A stretch of DNA of 64,000 bases from RDYJ01 sp034931405 (GTDB lineage Bacteria > Cyanobacteriota > Cyanobacteriia > Cyanobacteriales > Nostocaceae): positions 124,001 through 188,000 of the forward strand of contig NZ_JAYGHA010000001.1 of assembly GCF_034931405.1 (NCBI RefSeq), in the 5' to 3' direction. Of the stretch, positions 41,858 to 51,060 are shown piece after piece (position 1 is the first letter of the stretch; each line of letters opens with the position of its first letter). The notes beneath the pieces are model-generated. The model had not been told where the DNA came from. It was given only the letters and a program-made list of their open reading frames with translations, and searched no databases. The translations under genes and the position numbers were made by a program.

Positions 41858-41980
41858 GTAAGTATTCAGCTATAGCAATCGTTCATATCTAGATCCCCGA
41901 ATTCACCAGATCAATTGATCATTTATGGACACAATAAATAAAAGAGATTGGGGATCTTATCGCTTTACCTGAATTCTTAC
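41858..41980. mobile_element. AGATCCCCGA MITE, full-length copy
   Basis: 123 bp with outer ends GTAAGTATTCAG and (complement) GTAAGAATTCAG. The inner arm AGATCCCCGAATTC has degenerated relative to the other copies. The core includes TTATGGACACAATAAAT, the complement of the TTTATTGTGTCCATAAAT core of other copies. Confidence 0.82.
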
Positions 41981-42068
41981 TTTTTTTCTCCTGGCTTGTT
42001 TAAGGGTAAAGCATACTGCTAAACCTTTACTGATTCCTGAATGCTGAGGTTTTTTTTATTATAAAAAT

Positions 42069-42197
42069 CTAGGGTGGAGTATCACCTACTTCTGCCATGA
42101 CGTTGAAGTTGACCATCGGTGCAAACAAGTAAGCACTTCCTCGACTGTTATGACGGTTGTCTGGCAACGAATTTGTAGCGTATGCTGCTCTAATCAT
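42069..42197 (-). CDS. Unidentified 42-codon frame
   Basis: Encodes MIRAAYATNSLPDNRHNSRG continuing SAYLFAPMVNFNVMAEVGDT and PP. The frame is open upstream for about 20 more codons including a GTG at 42233. Codon use is more varied than in the surrounding AT-rich spacer, which suggests real or recently lost coding function. No family recognised. Confidence 0.35.
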   Translation of the reverse strand: MIRAAYATNSLPDNRHNSRGSAYLFAPMVNFNVMAEVGDTPP

Positions 42198-42787
42198 GCT
42201 GCAAACAAATGATTTATATACTAACAGAATCACGCTTTTAATAACATTAGCGGTTTTTAATTACAATTGATATTTACCATAACATAGTTTATTTTCAATG
42301 GACAACTTTAAGTAAAAAATCCGTTTATTCTCTATGATTTGTATCTGTAAAAATTGCAATATCGGATATTTTTATACTGCAATAATTTGTGATTTTTCAG
42401 TCAAGCTTGAGGTTTAATAGTTTGCCTATCATAAACATATTAATTCATAATTTATGATAGTTCATCCGGAAGCATAAGCCAACATAATTCATGAACTTCC
42501 ACTTTTTTGATTAATTGGTTATCTATTATTTATATGGGAAATTACTGAATTTATGACATATTTGACTTGTTCTATTTAACTAAGTATTTTTTCATGCCTA
42601 TAACTTTGAATTTGTAAATCACCTCATTGGATGAGCCAAGAGGATGATGTTTGTTTGGAACTAATCATGATAAATTCTTAATAAACAACAGATTAGTTAT
42701 TTTTTTCTTTGCACCCTCTACCTACAGGACAAAGAGCCACTTACATAGTAGAATATGTCTTTTAAGTAACACGGATGGTTAAATTAT

Positions 42788-43111
42788 ATGATTGCAATTA
42801 AAGAAATTGTGCAACAAGCTCTAACTATTGGCTATTTGAGTGCTACAGCACAAAACCAGATTCAGAAACTTCTGCAAACCAATTATGACTCAGATGACCT
42901 AGATGGGTTAATTATTTTACAGCGTGCCGTGATCACGGGTAAAGTTAAGCAGGAGTCACTGGATCAAAAAAATCACGCTTCTTTTCCAGATAAGTATGCT
43001 TCATCAAACATCAAAATTGCTTATCAAATAGCCGCTGAGATGGCTTTTGCAGCTGCAATGGCTCTAACCATGTCACATAATACCCATGATCAGCCTTCTA
43101 TTGGAAATTAA
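42788..43111 (+). CDS. Conserved-type hypothetical protein, 107 aa
   Basis: Starts MIAIKEIVQQALTIGYLSAT and has the helical pattern QNQIQKLLQTNYDSDDLDGL followed by IILQRAVITGKV. This resembles the short 'helix-D-x-x-D-x-x-A-L-x-x-L-x-x-A-I-x-x-G-x-V' segments of small cyanobacterial hypothetical proteins. The C-terminal part is Ala/Met-rich (AYQIAAEMAFAAAMALTMSH). I do not recognise a function. It stands alone with long spacers on both sides. Confidence 0.65.
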   Translation: MIAIKEIVQQALTIGYLSATAQNQIQKLLQTNYDSDDLDGLIILQRAVITGKVKQESLDQKNHASFPDKYASSNIKIAYQIAAEMAFAAAMALTMSHNTHDQPSIGN

Positions 43112-43527
43112 AAATAAACGTAGAAGCGACAGCTTTTGGTCACAGTCTACCACTCCAGATATAGAGAAGCCAGTATAACTTTATATCAATAAACTATTAA
43201 GAAATAATTAAAATTTTGCTTATTAATTGATATGATAGTCTAATATTTCTAGACTAAAATGCTGATAATAATAACTATAAGTTTTGTGAATACATAGACT
43301 GGATAAGTAACAATAAGAAATTAAAGCTTACGAAAATTGGTAAACTAAGTGATGGAAATCCATAGACCAAAGACATTTTTTGGTGTAAAGTTTAGCCAAA
43401 TATGAGAAAATCATTATTAATGCTTAATAAAGTCATCAAAAATTCACAAACATAGTATAAAGAATTGGCAACATTAAGTAAAAACAGTAAACAATAACCA
43501 TAGCTGAATTTAAACTTTTGCCACACT
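43112..43527. other. Spacer upstream of glgP
   Basis: About 415 bp, AT-rich, no frame or hairpin I could support. Presumably contains the glgP promoter. Confidence 0.5.
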
Positions 43528-46092
43528 ATGCAGCCAATTCGCACATTTAACGTTTCTCCTTCCATCCCTCAACGACTAGAACCACTGCGGAAACTAGCGT
43601 ACAATCTACACTTTGATTGGAATGTTGAGAGCAAAGACTTATTTCGTCGTTTAGACCCAGATTTGTGGGAATCTAGCCGACATAACCCAGTTTTGATGCT
43701 GGGAACTATTAACCAAGAACGGCTATTGGAAGTTGTTGAAGATGAAGGCTTCCTCGCACAAATGGATCGTGCAGCGCGTCAATTAGAAGATTATTTGCAA
43801 GAACGCACTTGGTATCACAAACAACGCGGTCAGAATCCAAAAGAATGCTACGCTTATTTCTCTGCTGAGTTTGGTTTGGTAGATTGTCTACCCGTTTATT
43901 CCGGCGGTTTGGGTGTACTGGCAGGGGATCACCTCAAATCTGCTAGTGATTTGGGATTACCTCTGGTGGGTGTGGGTTTACTCTACCAACAAGGTTACTT
44001 TGCTCAGTATCTTAATGCTGATGGTTGGCAACAAGAACGTTACCCCATCAACGATTTTTATAATATGCCTTTGCATTTGGAACGTAATCCTGATGGCTCA
44101 GAGCTACGGATTGCGGTAGATTATCCAGGACGCAAGGTATACGCTAGGGTGTGGCGTGTGCAGGTGGGAACAGTACCACTATATATGCTGGATACGAACA
44201 TTGAACCCAACAAAGCTTATGACCACGACATCACCGATCAGTTGTATGGTGGTGACATTGATATGCGGATTCACCAGGAAATTATGCTGGGGATCGGTGG
44301 TGTGCAAATGTTGAAAGCGTTGGGATATGAAGTCACCGCTTACCACATGAATGAAGGCCATGCGGCTTTCTCGGCTTTGGAACGCATTCGGATGTTGATT
44401 CAGGAAGAAGGTTTGAGTTATGCTCAAGCTAGACAGGTAGTGTCTTCTAGTAATATCTTTACTACCCACACTCCTGTACCAGCGGGGATTGACTTGTTCG
44501 CTCCTGATAAAGTTTTGTATTATCTGGGTTACTACGCAGATATCTTTGGTTTACCCAAAGAACAGTTTTTAGGACTGGGACGAGAAAATACTGGTGATTT
44601 ATCTGCGCCTTTCAGTATGGCTGTGTTGGCATTGAAAATGGCCACATTTTCTAATGGTGTGGCACAACTCCACGGTGTTGTCTCCCGGCAAATGTTCCAA
44701 GGTTTGTGGAAGAAAGTACCAGTTGATGAAGTACCAATTGCAGCTATTACCAATGGTGTTCATGCTCGCAGTTGTGTATCTAAATCAACTCAAGAGTTGT
44801 ACGATCGCTATCTTGGTCCAAACTGGTCATCAGCAGCACCAGATAGTCCACTGTGGGAACGGATGGACTCTATTCCTGATGAAGAATTATGGCGCAATCA
44901 TGAACGCTGCCGCCTAGATATGGTTCTGTATGTGCGGGAACATTTGGTTAAGCATTTAGTTGATCGTGGTGCTTCTGCTTCTGATATTGCCCAAGCGCAA
45001 GAAGTGCTTGATCCCAATGTCTTAACTATTGGTTTTGCTCGTCGTTTTGCTACCTACAAACGCGCTACTCTGTGGATGCGTGATTTGGAAAGAATTAAAC
45101 GGATTTTGTTGGGTAACAAACACCGCAAAGTGCAGTTTGTAATTGCTGGAAAAGCACACCCTAAAGATATTCCCGGTAAAGAATTAATTAGGGATATCAA
45201 TCATTTTATCCGCGAACATCATTTAGAAAAACAGGTGGTGTTTGTTCCTAACTATGATATTCACATTGCCCGGTTGATGGTAGCAGGGTGTGATATCTGG
45301 TTAAATACCCCCCGTCGTCCCCGTGAAGCTTCCGGTACTAGCGGTATGAAAGCTGCTATGAACGGATTGCCTAATTTAAGTGTACTTGATGGTTGGTGGG
45401 ATGAAGCTGATTATGTCCGCACCGGTTGGGCAATTGGACATGGGGAAAATTACGAAGATCCTAATTATCAGGATGAAATAGAAGCTAATGCTCTCTATGA
45501 GTTGTTAGAAAAAGAAGTTGTACCTCTATTTTATGATCATCGTGATGGCGATGGTTTACCCCGTCCCTGGGTAGACAAAATGAAGGATGCAATTCGTTTA
45601 AATTGTCCGTTTTTTAATACTGCGCGGATGGTGCGGGAATATGCACAGAGAGCTTATTTTCCTGCCAGCGATCGCTATCATACTCTCACCGTTAGTAACT
45701 ATGCACCTGCTAAGGAATTAGCGGCTTGGAAAGCAAAATTAGGTGAACAATGGTTTAACATCAAAATCAAAGATATTGATGTTTCCGCAGCTTCAGAAAT
45801 TGAGGTAAATCAAACGGTAGCTGTGAAAGCTAAGGTTGATTTAGCCACTTTAACAAATGATGATGTGCGCGTGGAATTATACCAAGGTGCAATTGATGCT
45901 AATGGCGAAATTGTCAATGCTGTTCCTGTGGTGATGGATTATCAAGGACAGGATAACCAAGGTTTAAGTATTTACACCGTGGATATCATTTACACCACTT
46001 CTGGTTTGCAAGGTTTATCTTTGCGTGTGTTACCACAAAACCAATACCTTGCTACTCCTTATGAACCCAGGTTAATTGCTTGGGCTGAATAG
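43528..46092 (+). CDS. glgP: Alpha-glucan (glycogen/maltodextrin) phosphorylase
   Basis: 854-residue GT35 phosphorylase of the short bacterial type (TIGR02094 group), which releases glucose-1-phosphate from glycogen or maltodextrin. Key segments: AYFSAEFGLVDCLPVYSGGL, GVLAGDHLKSASDLGLP, MNEGHAAFSALERI, TTHTPVPAG, FARRFATYKRATL, FVIAGKAHP, and the cofactor site ASGTSGMKAAMNG with the PLP lysine near residue 608, followed by NLSVLDGWWDEADY. The ATG and N-terminus (MQPIRTFNVSPSIPQRLEPL) are family-typical. It ends with a clear hairpin terminator. In cyanobacteria it mobilises glycogen in the dark. Confidence 0.95.
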   Translation: MQPIRTFNVSPSIPQRLEPLRKLAYNLHFDWNVESKDLFRRLDPDLWESSRHNPVLMLGTINQERLLEVVEDEGFLAQMDRAARQLEDYLQERTWYHKQRGQNPKECYAYFSAEFGLVDCLPVYSGGLGVLAGDHLKSASDLGLPLVGVGLLYQQGYFAQYLNADGWQQERYPINDFYNMPLHLERNPDGSELRIAVDYPGRKVYARVWRVQVGTVPLYMLDTNIEPNKAYDHDITDQLYGGDIDMRIHQEIMLGIGGVQMLKALGYEVTAYHMNEGHAAFSALERIRMLIQEEGLSYAQARQVVSSSNIFTTHTPVPAGIDLFAPDKVLYYLGYYADIFGLPKEQFLGLGRENTGDLSAPFSMAVLALKMATFSNGVAQLHGVVSRQMFQGLWKKVPVDEVPIAAITNGVHARSCVSKSTQELYDRYLGPNWSSAAPDSPLWERMDSIPDEELWRNHERCRLDMVLYVREHLVKHLVDRGASASDIAQAQEVLDPNVLTIGFARRFATYKRATLWMRDLERIKRILLGNKHRKVQFVIAGKAHPKDIPGKELIRDINHFIREHHLEKQVVFVPNYDIHIARLMVAGCDIWLNTPRRPREASGTSGMKAAMNGLPNLSVLDGWWDEADYVRTGWAIGHGENYEDPNYQDEIEANALYELLEKEVVPLFYDHRDGDGLPRPWVDKMKDAIRLNCPFFNTARMVREYAQRAYFPASDRYHTLTVSNYAPAKELAAWKAKLGEQWFNIKIKDIDVSAASEIEVNQTVAVKAKVDLATLTNDDVRVELYQGAIDANGEIVNAVPVVMDYQGQDNQGLSIYTVDIIYTTSGLQGLSLRVLPQNQYLATPYEPRLIAWAE

Positions 46093-46117
46093 TTTTTGTA
46101 TCTTCATTCAATATTAG

Positions 46118-46150
46118 GCGTTGCTGATGGAATTTGGCAACGCTTTTTTT
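46118..46150 (+). terminator. Rho-independent terminator of glgP
   Basis: Stem GCGTTGC / GCAACGC with a 12-base loop followed by seven T, 26 bp after the glgP stop. Confidence 0.85.
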
Positions 46151-46157
46151 ATTTGTC

Positions 46158-46347
46158 TGAATCAGGATATCCAGGATTTAAGGATTTACAGGATGAGGAT
46201 TTTTGTCAGAATCAGGATGGACAGGATTTGAGGATTTACAGGATGTGATTTTTTGTCAGAATCAGGATGTCCAGGATTTAAGGATTTTCAGGATGAGGAT
46301 TTTTGTCAGAATCAGGATGTCCAGGATTTGAGGATTTTCAGGATGTA
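46158..46347. repeat. Four-unit tandem repeat of ~50 bp (AATCAGGATGTCCAGGATTT type)
   Basis: Each unit contains AATCAGGATRTCCAGGATTT, then RAGGATTTWCAGGATG and a GATTTTTGTCAG spacer. Internally the unit is built from CAGGATnn subrepeats. A single extra unit lies at 47197-47240. It separates the glgP terminator from the DUF5615 gene. Confidence 0.85.
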
Positions 46348-46368
46348 ATTGTTCAATAGTAAATTATA

Positions 46369-46689
46369 CTAGATGATAGAAATTTCTTGATAATCACCAA
46401 GTTCAGTTGTATTGATAACAGAAGAAATTTTATCAATTTGTGTCCGAATTTTTGGCCATGAAGTTGACAATAAAACCACAATTGCAATTTGGCGATCGCT
46501 CAAATTCTGTTGATAACGCAAATTCTGATCTGTTGTAACAAGTATTTGATATCCTTTAGATTCAGCAGATTTTATAAGTTCTCCATTTGATAAATTAGAC
46601 CATCCTTCTTCATAAGCTGTTGTTACAGAATGGTCTGTTAAATATTTACGTAATGGTACAGGAGTTCCCTGATCAAAAAGAATTTTCAT
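46369..46689 (-). CDS. DUF5615 PIN-like toxin
   Basis: 106-residue PIN-like protein of the DUF5615 family: MKILFDQGTPVPLRKYLTDH with the first catalytic Asp, TTAYEEGWSNLSNGELIKSA, and LVTTDQNLRYQQNL with the second acidic site, then IAIVVLLSTSWPKI. These genes normally follow a DUF433 antitoxin gene directly. Here the DUF433 gene is 230 bp upstream on the same strand and a MITE lies between. The coding region appears intact; expression may be affected. Confidence 0.8.
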   Translation of the reverse strand: MKILFDQGTPVPLRKYLTDHSVTTAYEEGWSNLSNGELIKSAESKGYQILVTTDQNLRYQQNLSDRQIAIVVLLSTSWPKIRTQIDKISSVINTTELGDYQEISII

Positions 46690-46698
46690 TTCTAATTA

Positions 46699-46910
46699 GG
46701 GCTTGCTGAAAAAGTTGTCTGTGAGGGTAGGGAACAGGGAACAGGGAACAGGGAACAGTTTCAGCCATCTGGATATACTTAATTTCCTATATCCGACAAG
46801 GAAAAATGCAACTGTTTTGAGACTCAATTTGCCAAACCCTTGCACTTTTTTGTTCTAAAAATTCGCAAAACCCTTATTAATAAACGGTTTTAGTTTTATT
46901 CAGCAAACCC
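46699..46910. mobile_element. 212-bp MITE between DUF433 and DUF5615 genes
   Basis: Ends are inverted: GGGCTTGCTGAA at the left and TTCAGCAAACCC at the right, flanked on both sides by TAATTA, a possible target duplication. Internal sequence includes four GGGAACA-type heptamers (46733-46757) and no coding capacity. Confidence 0.75.
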
Positions 46911-46919
46911 TAATTATAT

Positions 46920-47138
46920 CTAAGCAGCTAATTTTTCAAGCTCATAATTAAGTACAGCTTCAACTTGTGATCTTTGCACAGGTGGAAACCATTCCAAAAA
47001 TTCATCTACAGTTGCACCATCGCGCAAATTTTCAAATAATGCAGCAACGGGAACTCTTGTTCCTCGAAATACCCATGCACCACTTACTTTATCAGGTTGT
47101 CTTTCTATGGCATCTAAATTTTCCCATTCCTTCATCAC
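46920..47138 (-). CDS. DUF433 antitoxin
   Basis: 72-residue DUF433 protein, an HTH-type antitoxin that pairs with DUF5615 PIN-like toxins. The family core is clear: IERQPDKVSGAWVFRGTRVP, VAALFENLRDGATVDEFLEW and FPPVQRSQVEAVLNYELEKL. The start may be either of the two Met codons (MMKEWENL). Its toxin gene is displaced by the inserted MITE. Confidence 0.82.
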   Translation of the reverse strand: MMKEWENLDAIERQPDKVSGAWVFRGTRVPVAALFENLRDGATVDEFLEWFPPVQRSQVEAVLNYELEKLAA

Positions 47139-47196
47139 TTATACCTCTTTGGTAAATGGAAAAGTTACACTTGCATTAATTGTAAACTGGCAATTG

Positions 47197-47240
47197 TCTG
47201 AATCAGGATTTCCAGGATTTGAGGATTTTCAGGATGTGAT
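47197..47240. repeat. Single copy of the CAGGATTT repeat unit
   Basis: AATCAGGATTTCCAGGATTT followed by GAGGATTTTCAGGATG; same unit as the array at 46158-46347. The remaining ~150 bp up to the DUF29 gene show nothing recognisable. Confidence 0.75.
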
Positions 47241-47397
47241 TGATCACTATATGCTATATTCAGCGAATATGCTTTGAATAATCAAAATGTTAAAATAGCT
47301 TAAATTGTGTTAGCTTTCCTAGTTTACAGGTTGATTGTCTAACATTACAAATGATTTCACTTAAAATGGAATTAGGTCATTTAGAGGATTTACAGCA

Positions 47398-47847
47398 ATG
47401 ACACGGACACCGATTGCAGTATCTTTATATGAGCAAGACTATTTACTCTGGATTGAAGATATTGTCCACAAATTACGGAATAGAGATATAGAAGGACTAG
47501 ATATTGATAATTTGATAGAGGAAATAGAGGATTTGGGGCGCTCAGATAAACGTGAACTTGAAAATCGGTTAGCAGAACTTTTAGAACATATTCTCAAGCG
47601 GAATTATGTGAACATGACTGATTGTTATCGTGGGTGGGTAGAATCAATTATTAAACAAAGAATTGGCATCAGAAAGTTACTCAAAAATTCACCTAGTCTC
47701 AAGCCTTATTTTAGCCAAGTGTTTGATGAAGCTTACGCAGATGCTCTGAAAATTGTCCGCAATGGTTATCCCCAGTGTGAATTTCCTGATGCGTGGCCGT
47801 TTAGTTGTGATATTGAAGCAATGTTAAATGTGGACTTTTGGGAATAG
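47398..47847 (+). CDS. DUF29 family protein
   Basis: 149 residues with the typical DUF29 sequence LYEQDYLLWIEDIVHKLRNR, DIDNLIEEIEDLGRSDKREL, LLEHILKRNY and the ending YPQCEFPDAWPFSCDIEAML. Helical, very widespread in cyanobacteria, function unknown. Full length for the family. It lies 27 bp upstream of the TPR-kinase gene and may be co-transcribed with it. Confidence 0.85.
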   Translation: MTRTPIAVSLYEQDYLLWIEDIVHKLRNRDIEGLDIDNLIEEIEDLGRSDKRELENRLAELLEHILKRNYVNMTDCYRGWVESIIKQRIGIRKLLKNSPSLKPYFSQVFDEAYADALKIVRNGYPQCEFPDAWPFSCDIEAMLNVDFWE

Positions 47848-47874
47848 ATGAACTTTAAATTTAAAAAATAAACC

Positions 47875-49602
47875 ATGATGAATACTAATGATATCCAATC
47901 TTTAATTAGCAAGGCTGACGATTTATTGATAAATTGTCAAAATGCTGTTACTCTTAGACAACATGGAAACGTATTATCAAAAAATAGACAATATAATAAG
48001 GCGTTTGAATTATTTGAACGGTCATTGCAGCTTCAACCTGATAATATTGTTACTTTAACTAGCTATGGAAACGGATTATCTAAAGCAAGAATACATGAAA
48101 AAGCTTGTGAGATTTTTGAACATTCTTTACAAATTAATCCTGATGATATTATTACTATAGCTAGATATGCTAATATTCTAATTAAATATGGAAAAATATT
48201 ATTAGATGCTAGAAAATTTGAAAAGGCTTGTGAAGTTTTTGAGCAATATTTACAAATAAAATCTGATAATTATATATCTTTTATATACGCTAAATGTCTA
48301 GAGCAGTTGGGTAAATACACAGATGCCATATCTCAACTTCAAGCGATAGATTTTGATAGCCTACAGCAATATCATGTAAATGTTATTCATATCAGCTTAG
48401 GAAGACCTTACTATTGTCTTAGATTGTACGATCAGGGAGATAAATATTTTAACTTAGCAATTGCTAACTCAGATGATAAAGAGAAGTCAATACTATCCAG
48501 TGCTAGAAGTATTCTCGCTCATAATCCTCATAATGAAACTGCTGTGAAGATGTTACAACAAATTGCTGAGGAATCACCACGCTATTCTCAAGCACTGGAA
48601 ATGTTGACGCTGAATTTAAGTGAAGAAGAGTATTTTAAAATGGTCAAATCTGATTACCAAAGTGGTGTAAATGACACCGAAATACTAAATCGAGCAATTT
48701 ATCATAAAATTGCTAATGAAATCAGTATTCTTAAAGGGATTGCTTACCGGATTTTGCGTTTTTCTCAAACAGAAGATCCCTTACTCACAGGTATTATTAA
48801 TGATATTGAGAATGTACTTGAAGAAGTTAACCGTCGTCGAGGATTAGAAAAATCCCAAATTGCCACTATTGCTAATGATGAATATGAGCAAATTATAGCA
48901 ATTATTTCCCAAACTGCTCATGATATTTCTGATTTTGTTAATAATGAGTTGGCAATTATTGAGTCTAAAACTAGACGCGCAATGAGAAAAATTACTATTG
49001 ATGATCCTCACTATAAGCAATTTGAAAAACTATTAACCCAACTCAAATTTACTCAAATTGCTCTTAATGATCTCAAAGCTATTAATGAAGGTATCAAAAT
49101 TAAGAATCATCATTTTAAAATCAAAAAAATATTTGAAAAATGGGAAGCTAACCCTCATATTGATAATGCTTCTATTACTTTAGATATTGCAAATGGTGAT
49201 TCAGAGTTTAATGGTGATGAAGAAAAGATCAAAAGTATTTTAAATGAATTAGTAGAAAATTCTCTCAAACACAATGCTAAAAAACTAGATTTAAACATCT
49301 CCATATCTACAGAGGATATTATCAATCCTGTGGGAGTACGTGGTGCTAATATTCCAGGTGAGCAAAAATATCTATTAATTGAGTTTAATGATAATGGTCA
49401 AGGAATTCCCTCAGATAAAAAAGATTGGATATTTCAACCTCTAAAAACTACAGCTAATGAAGGTTATGGTAGTGGGTTGGGACTATTTATCATCCGCAAA
49501 ACATTAACACAGATGAACGGATACATCCAAGAAACTGGATGGAAAGGAGCTAAATTTAAAATCTATATTCCTTATACAAAAAGCGAAAATGTAAAAATTT
49601 AG
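47875..49602 (+). CDS. TPR-repeat histidine kinase-like ATPase
   Basis: 575 residues. The N-terminal ~270 residues are TPR-like (SRQYNKAFELFERSLQLQPD-type units: NRQYNKAFELFERSLQLQPD, KACEIFEHSLQINPDD). A long helical segment contains AHDISDFVNNELAIIESKTR, a possible non-canonical dimerisation/phosphoacceptor helix. The C-terminal HATPase_c domain is complete: LNELVENSLKHN (N-box), IEFNDNGQGIPSD (G1), GYGSGLGLFIIRK (G2). No standard HisKA is seen. The response regulator 163 bp downstream is its probable partner. A MITE copy sits directly after the stop. Confidence 0.8.
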   Translation: MMNTNDIQSLISKADDLLINCQNAVTLRQHGNVLSKNRQYNKAFELFERSLQLQPDNIVTLTSYGNGLSKARIHEKACEIFEHSLQINPDDIITIARYANILIKYGKILLDARKFEKACEVFEQYLQIKSDNYISFIYAKCLEQLGKYTDAISQLQAIDFDSLQQYHVNVIHISLGRPYYCLRLYDQGDKYFNLAIANSDDKEKSILSSARSILAHNPHNETAVKMLQQIAEESPRYSQALEMLTLNLSEEEYFKMVKSDYQSGVNDTEILNRAIYHKIANEISILKGIAYRILRFSQTEDPLLTGIINDIENVLEEVNRRRGLEKSQIATIANDEYEQIIAIISQTAHDISDFVNNELAIIESKTRRAMRKITIDDPHYKQFEKLLTQLKFTQIALNDLKAINEGIKIKNHHFKIKKIFEKWEANPHIDNASITLDIANGDSEFNGDEEKIKSILNELVENSLKHNAKKLDLNISISTEDIINPVGVRGANIPGEQKYLLIEFNDNGQGIPSDKKDWIFQPLKTTANEGYGSGLGLFIIRKTLTQMNGYIQETGWKGAKFKIYIPYTKSENVKI

Positions 49603-49685
49603 GTGGGGTGATAAGATCCCCGACTTCTTTGATTGATTTTGTCCACAAATTATAAATTGATGTCAGAAGTCGGGGATCTGGGTAT
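49599..49685. repeat. AGATCCCCGACTTCTT element between kinase and regulator
   Basis: TTTAGGTGGGGTGATAAGAT at the left resembles the TTCAGGTGAGGCGATAAGAT end of full copies. Inverted arms AGATCCCCGACTTCTTT and AGAAGTCGGGGATCT follow. It overlaps the kinase stop codon. Confidence 0.8.
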
Positions 49686-49765
49686 CAGTCTCACTATGGG
49701 GTTATACTGGCAAATAGTATAATTTACTTTATGTCCTTTTTTCAAGCCGTCAAAGTCATAGAATT

Positions 49766-50854
49766 ATGCAGACTGAAAATATTCATTTGCTACTGGTGGA
49801 AGATAATCCTCGTTACCTCAGTGAACTTTTAGAGTGGTTAAATGATTACGGTTATCGTCATATTGAGACGGCTGCTAGTGTAGTTGAAGCAACAGAAAAG
49901 TTAGGTGATCCTTTTGATGTGATAATTGCTGATATGCGAATGGAGCAAGATAACAGTGGATTTGCGATTGTCGAACAGGTAAAAGCACGTAATCTTTCAT
50001 CAGTGGTGATTATCCTCACTGCTAACGACACTGTGATAGATTGCCGGAATGCTTTTAAATTGGGAGCATGGGACTATATTTCTAAAAATATGGGGGGTAA
50101 TGTTTTTGATGCTCTCCACGATTCTATCCAAGAAGCCATTACCTATTTTAATCGCTGGGGTAATGTCCACAATGAACAGTGGATAACTGAAAATCTAGAA
50201 ATTTTAGAAAAAGACTATTGGGGTAAATATATTGCAGTCATTAATAAAACTGTGATTGAAACAGCAGATAATGAAGATACCCTCAACGCATTACTTGAGG
50301 AACGAAAATTAAGACGGTTTTTAACTACCATTAGAAAAATAGGCGATTTACAACCAATTTCTCAACTTATAAAATTACCAGAAAGTCCGACATTAGAATA
50401 TAAAAGCACTTTGCAATGGGATGTTAGACAAAATCGGAAAAATGAGGATTTGAGATTTAGTGTCCTCAAAACTATTGCTGCTTTTCTCAATTCTGAAGGA
50501 GGAACTCTAATTATTGGAGTTGAAGATAATGGTAATATTTTTGGTTTAGAGCAAGATTTAGCTATACTTTCCAAAAGTTCCCTAGATCAATTTGAACAGA
50601 CAATTGTACATCTAATTTGTGATCGCATTGGTGCTGGCTTTATGTCATTAGTTACGGTTAGATTTGAGACAATAGACAGTAAAACAGTCTGTGCAATTGA
50701 TGTCAGAAAATCAGATATAATAGCTATCATGCAAGGGAAAGATAAAAAATCAGAACTCTATATTCGTGCTGGTAATACCTCAAAGTCTCTTGATATTTCC
50801 GAAACAGTAGAGTTTTGTCTAAAACGCGGTAAAACGTCAGGAGAAAATTATTAG
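49766..50854 (+). CDS. Response regulator fused to DUF5678 and Schlafen AlbA_2 domain
   Basis: 362 residues. Receiver domain at 1-125 with VEDN, phosphoacceptor Asp-56 in VIIADMRM, and SKN replacing the usual K-P. Next is a DUF5678-like segment (DYWGKYIAVINKTVIETADN), and at ~225-350 an AlbA_2/Schlafen-type domain: ESPTLEYKSTLQWD, ISLEAF-type helix (KTIAAFLNSEGGTLIIGVED), NIFGLEQDL and SELYIRAGNTSKSL. AlbA_2 domains bind nucleic acid or act as nucleases/NTPases in defence-related proteins. Phosphorylation by the TPR kinase may control that activity. Confidence 0.8.
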   Translation: MQTENIHLLLVEDNPRYLSELLEWLNDYGYRHIETAASVVEATEKLGDPFDVIIADMRMEQDNSGFAIVEQVKARNLSSVVIILTANDTVIDCRNAFKLGAWDYISKNMGGNVFDALHDSIQEAITYFNRWGNVHNEQWITENLEILEKDYWGKYIAVINKTVIETADNEDTLNALLEERKLRRFLTTIRKIGDLQPISQLIKLPESPTLEYKSTLQWDVRQNRKNEDLRFSVLKTIAAFLNSEGGTLIIGVEDNGNIFGLEQDLAILSKSSLDQFEQTIVHLICDRIGAGFMSLVTVRFETIDSKTVCAIDVRKSDIIAIMQGKDKKSELYIRAGNTSKSLDISETVEFCLKRGKTSGENY

Positions 50855-50879
50855 ACCAAGCAATTAACTGTATTCGTGG

Positions 50880-51001
50880 GTAAGAATTCAGGTGAGGCGA
50901 TAAGATCCCCGACTTCTTTTTTTTATTGTGTCCATAAATGATAAATTGATCTTAGAAGTCGGGGATCTGAGTATGAACGATTGCTATAGCTGAATACTTA
51001 C
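50880..51001. mobile_element. AGATCCCCGACTTCTT MITE, full-length copy (inverted)
   Basis: 122 bp, ends GTAAGAATTCAG and (complement) GTAAGTATTCAG, in the opposite orientation to the copies at 31402 and 41858. Fills most of the spacer between the regulator and DUF429 genes. Confidence 0.85.
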
Positions 51002-51060
51002 ATTCGTGGTATAGTAGAAACCCAACAAAGTGAGAGCGATTTTTATTTAGATTGTAGGTT

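Larger units (their letters stand above)
41333..42787. other. 1.45-kb region without a convincing gene
   Basis: Very AT-rich. It contains a full MITE (41858-41980), an 11-codon frame with a good ribosome-binding site (41453-41488) and a 42-codon minus-strand frame (42069-42197). I see no tRNA, rRNA or long conserved ORF. It may hold the promoter of the 42788 gene and an unrecognised small RNA. Confidence 0.5.
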
